Positions 5,285 through 6,562 of a DNA stretch of 6,562 nucleotides are shown in pieces. Source of the stretch: Bacteroidota bacterium (GTDB lineage: Bacteria > Bacteroidota > Bacteroidia > NS11-12g > UBA9320); assembly GCA_003485825.1 (NCBI GenBank), contig DNHN01000329.1, positions 1 to 6,562 on the forward strand, read 5' to 3'. Position numbers and translations under genes: made by a program. The first letter of the stretch is position 1. Every line of letters begins with the position of its first letter. The notes under the pieces were generated by a model that saw nothing but the letters and a program-made list of their open reading frames with translations, did not search any database and was not told the DNA's origin.

Positions 5285-6495
5285 TTTTTAAGATTGCTTT
5301 CAAAAATATCTGGAGAAACAAGCTACGAAGTTGGACGGTAATCATTGCCATCGCCTTAGGCATATTTGGAGGGTTATCCGTAATCAGCACTGCCACTGGA
5401 CTGAGTGATATGCGCCAACTAAATGCGATAAAAACGTACGTAAGTCACATTCAAATACACGACAGTAATTACCTAAAATATAGCGGATTAAAAGACATAA
5501 TAACCGCAGACAAAGAGATCTTTTCTTTTATCAAAGAAAGTAAAGAAACAGAAGGAGTAAGTGCCCGACTCAGAATAGAAAGCTTCATTCAAAGTGCTGG
5601 AGGTACCAGTGGTGTAGTGCTAAATGGCATCGATCCTGAAGCCGAAAAACACGTGACTAACATCGCTGAGATGCTGCAAGAAGGAAACTACCTTAGTGAC
5701 TACAAGAGAAAGCCTCCTATACTCATTAGCAACAAGCTAGCTGCTAAACTAAATGCGAATATAAAAACAACCTTACAGTGCTCATTTACAGATGCAAACG
5801 GTCTGCCAGCCACTGGAGTTTTTAAAGTAGTAGACATATTCAGTACAAGTAATTCTATGTATGATGAGGTAAATGCATTCGTACGATTAGAAGACCTCCA
5901 AGCCATCAGTGGAGTATATGGCAGCCACGAGATAGCCCTCACATTAAAAGATGAAGAATTGGTAGAACAGTATAGAGAAAAACTCATTGCTACATTTCCA
6001 GAAGTACATATTGCGAGCTGGAGAGGTATCGCCCCGGAGCTCGGATACGCGGATAAAATGATGGATTTAGTCATGACTATTTTCCTTTTGATAATTATGC
6101 TAGCTCTTGCCTTTGGGATTGTAAACACCATGCTCATGGCCGTACTTGAGCGCAAAAAAGAACTTGGGATGCTGATCTCTGTAGGAATGAATAAGCGTAA
6201 GGTTTTCTGGATGATTGTTTGGGAGTCCATATTCCTAGCCCTCATAGCTGGACCCTTAGGTATCATATCATCCTATGCAGCAATTCAGTTTTTTGGAAAA
6301 TATGGCATAGATCTCAGTTTCGCTGCAGATGGATTACGTAGCGTAGGACTAGAAAGTGTTATTTATCCTACTATACATCCTAATTACTATATCGTGATAA
6401 GTATACTTGTAGTCTCTACAGCTATAGTGTCTTGCATTTACCCTGCACTTAAAGCACTGAAGTTAAATCCAGCAGAGACATTGAGAACGGCATGA
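5281..6495 (+). CDS. ABC transporter permease, FtsX/LolC-E-MacB type, 404 aa
   Basis: This is the second permease of the pair, with the same architecture: KNIWRNKLRS (8-17), TM1 about 18-38, a periplasmic domain about 40-258, TM2 about 262-288, the coupling helix ERKKELGMLISVGM (290-303), TM3 about 309-337, TM4 about 369-391 and the end YPALKALKLNPAETLR. It is a diverged paralogue of the gene before it: matching landmarks occur at the same places (YIQVHD and HIQIHD, LLGLDAAAEKEH and LNGIDPEAEKHV, W-x4-PEL before TM2). This points to an old tandem duplication giving a heterodimer. A longer loop between TM3 and TM4 (about 338-368) probably faces the periplasm. The start ATG overlaps the previous stop. 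The gene ends 12 bases before repeat copy 7, with no room left in the window for the partner ATPase. Confidence 0.92.
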   Translation: MIFKIAFKNIWRNKLRSWTVIIAIALGIFGGLSVISTATGLSDMRQLNAIKTYVSHIQIHDSNYLKYSGLKDIITADKEIFSFIKESKETEGVSARLRIESFIQSAGGTSGVVLNGIDPEAEKHVTNIAEMLQEGNYLSDYKRKPPILISNKLAAKLNANIKTTLQCSFTDANGLPATGVFKVVDIFSTSNSMYDEVNAFVRLEDLQAISGVYGSHEIALTLKDEELVEQYREKLIATFPEVHIASWRGIAPELGYADKMMDLVMTIFLLIIMLALAFGIVNTMLMAVLERKKELGMLISVGMNKRKVFWMIVWESIFLALIAGPLGIISSYAAIQFFGKYGIDLSFAADGLRSVGLESVIYPTIHPNYYIVISILVVSTAIVSCIYPALKALKLNPAETLRTA

Positions 6496-6507
6496 TTTTA
6501 TTCAGTC

Positions 6508-6552
6508 TTCGATACATTTTCTTCCTTTGGTCAGAAAACACTCAGACTGACA
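6508..6552 (+). repeat. Dispersed palindromic repeat, copy 7
   Basis: TTCGATACATT to CACTCAGACTGACA, with an inner stem TTTTCT / AGAAAA around a loop of ten bases. It is the closest relative of copy 2 (as reverse complement). It lies 12 bases after the permease stop codon, and no typical terminator precedes it. Confidence 0.75.
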
Positions 6553-6562
6553 AAATAGAACA

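Noticed and set aside
5700..6266. Open frame of 188 codons on the minus strand
   Set aside because: It lies wholly inside the second permease gene on the opposite strand, has no promoter element and its translation shows no protein-like pattern; it is a shadow of the permease.
1..6562. A defence, phage, toxin-antitoxin or biosynthetic gene system
   Set aside because: All proteins of convincing length are accounted for by envelope or redox families or by a secreted unknown; no nuclease, transposase, integrase or toxin motifs were seen on either strand.

Overview
The window looks like chromosomal DNA of a member of the Bacteroidota, most likely a Flavobacteriia-type bacterium. Start codons lack Shine-Dalgarno sequences. 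Several genes have the Bacteroidota -7 promoter element (TAnnTTTG) just before the start. The small AT-leaning genes belong to families common in that phylum: a thioredoxin paired with a DUF6952-like protein, a stand-alone CarboxypepD_reg-like domain and a HEAT-cyclophilin lipoprotein. The genus cannot be fixed from this stretch.

Layout. The left edge holds the last codons of a probable + strand gene, followed by a rho-independent terminator (56-87). Four minus-strand genes fill 172-2043. In transcription order (right to left) they are a secreted one-domain carboxypeptidase-regulatory-like protein, a thioredoxin with a WCGSC site, a small DUF6952-like protein with its own terminator (906-941), and a secreted protein of unknown function with a textbook TTTG-N19-TAnnTTTG promoter. 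Divergently, on the + strand, lie a lipoprotein with HEAT-like repeats and a C-terminal cyclophilin domain (2129-3712), a repeat-filled gap of about 360 bases, and two tandem FtsX/LolC-E-type ABC permease genes overlapping by ATGA (4076-6495). Their ATPase is not in the window.

Functional themes are the cell envelope (lipoprotein foldase, ABC permeases, two exported proteins) and thiol redox (thioredoxin pair). Two features run across the genes. Start codons sit almost on top of the predicted transcription start, implying leaderless or near-leaderless mRNAs. A dispersed imperfect-palindrome repeat of about 45 bases occurs seven times, only between genes; its outer ends are conserved, while the inner hairpin changes sequence but often keeps pairing. 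I see no CRISPR, transposase, phage, defence or biosynthetic system, and nothing that amounts to a wholly new multi-gene system.
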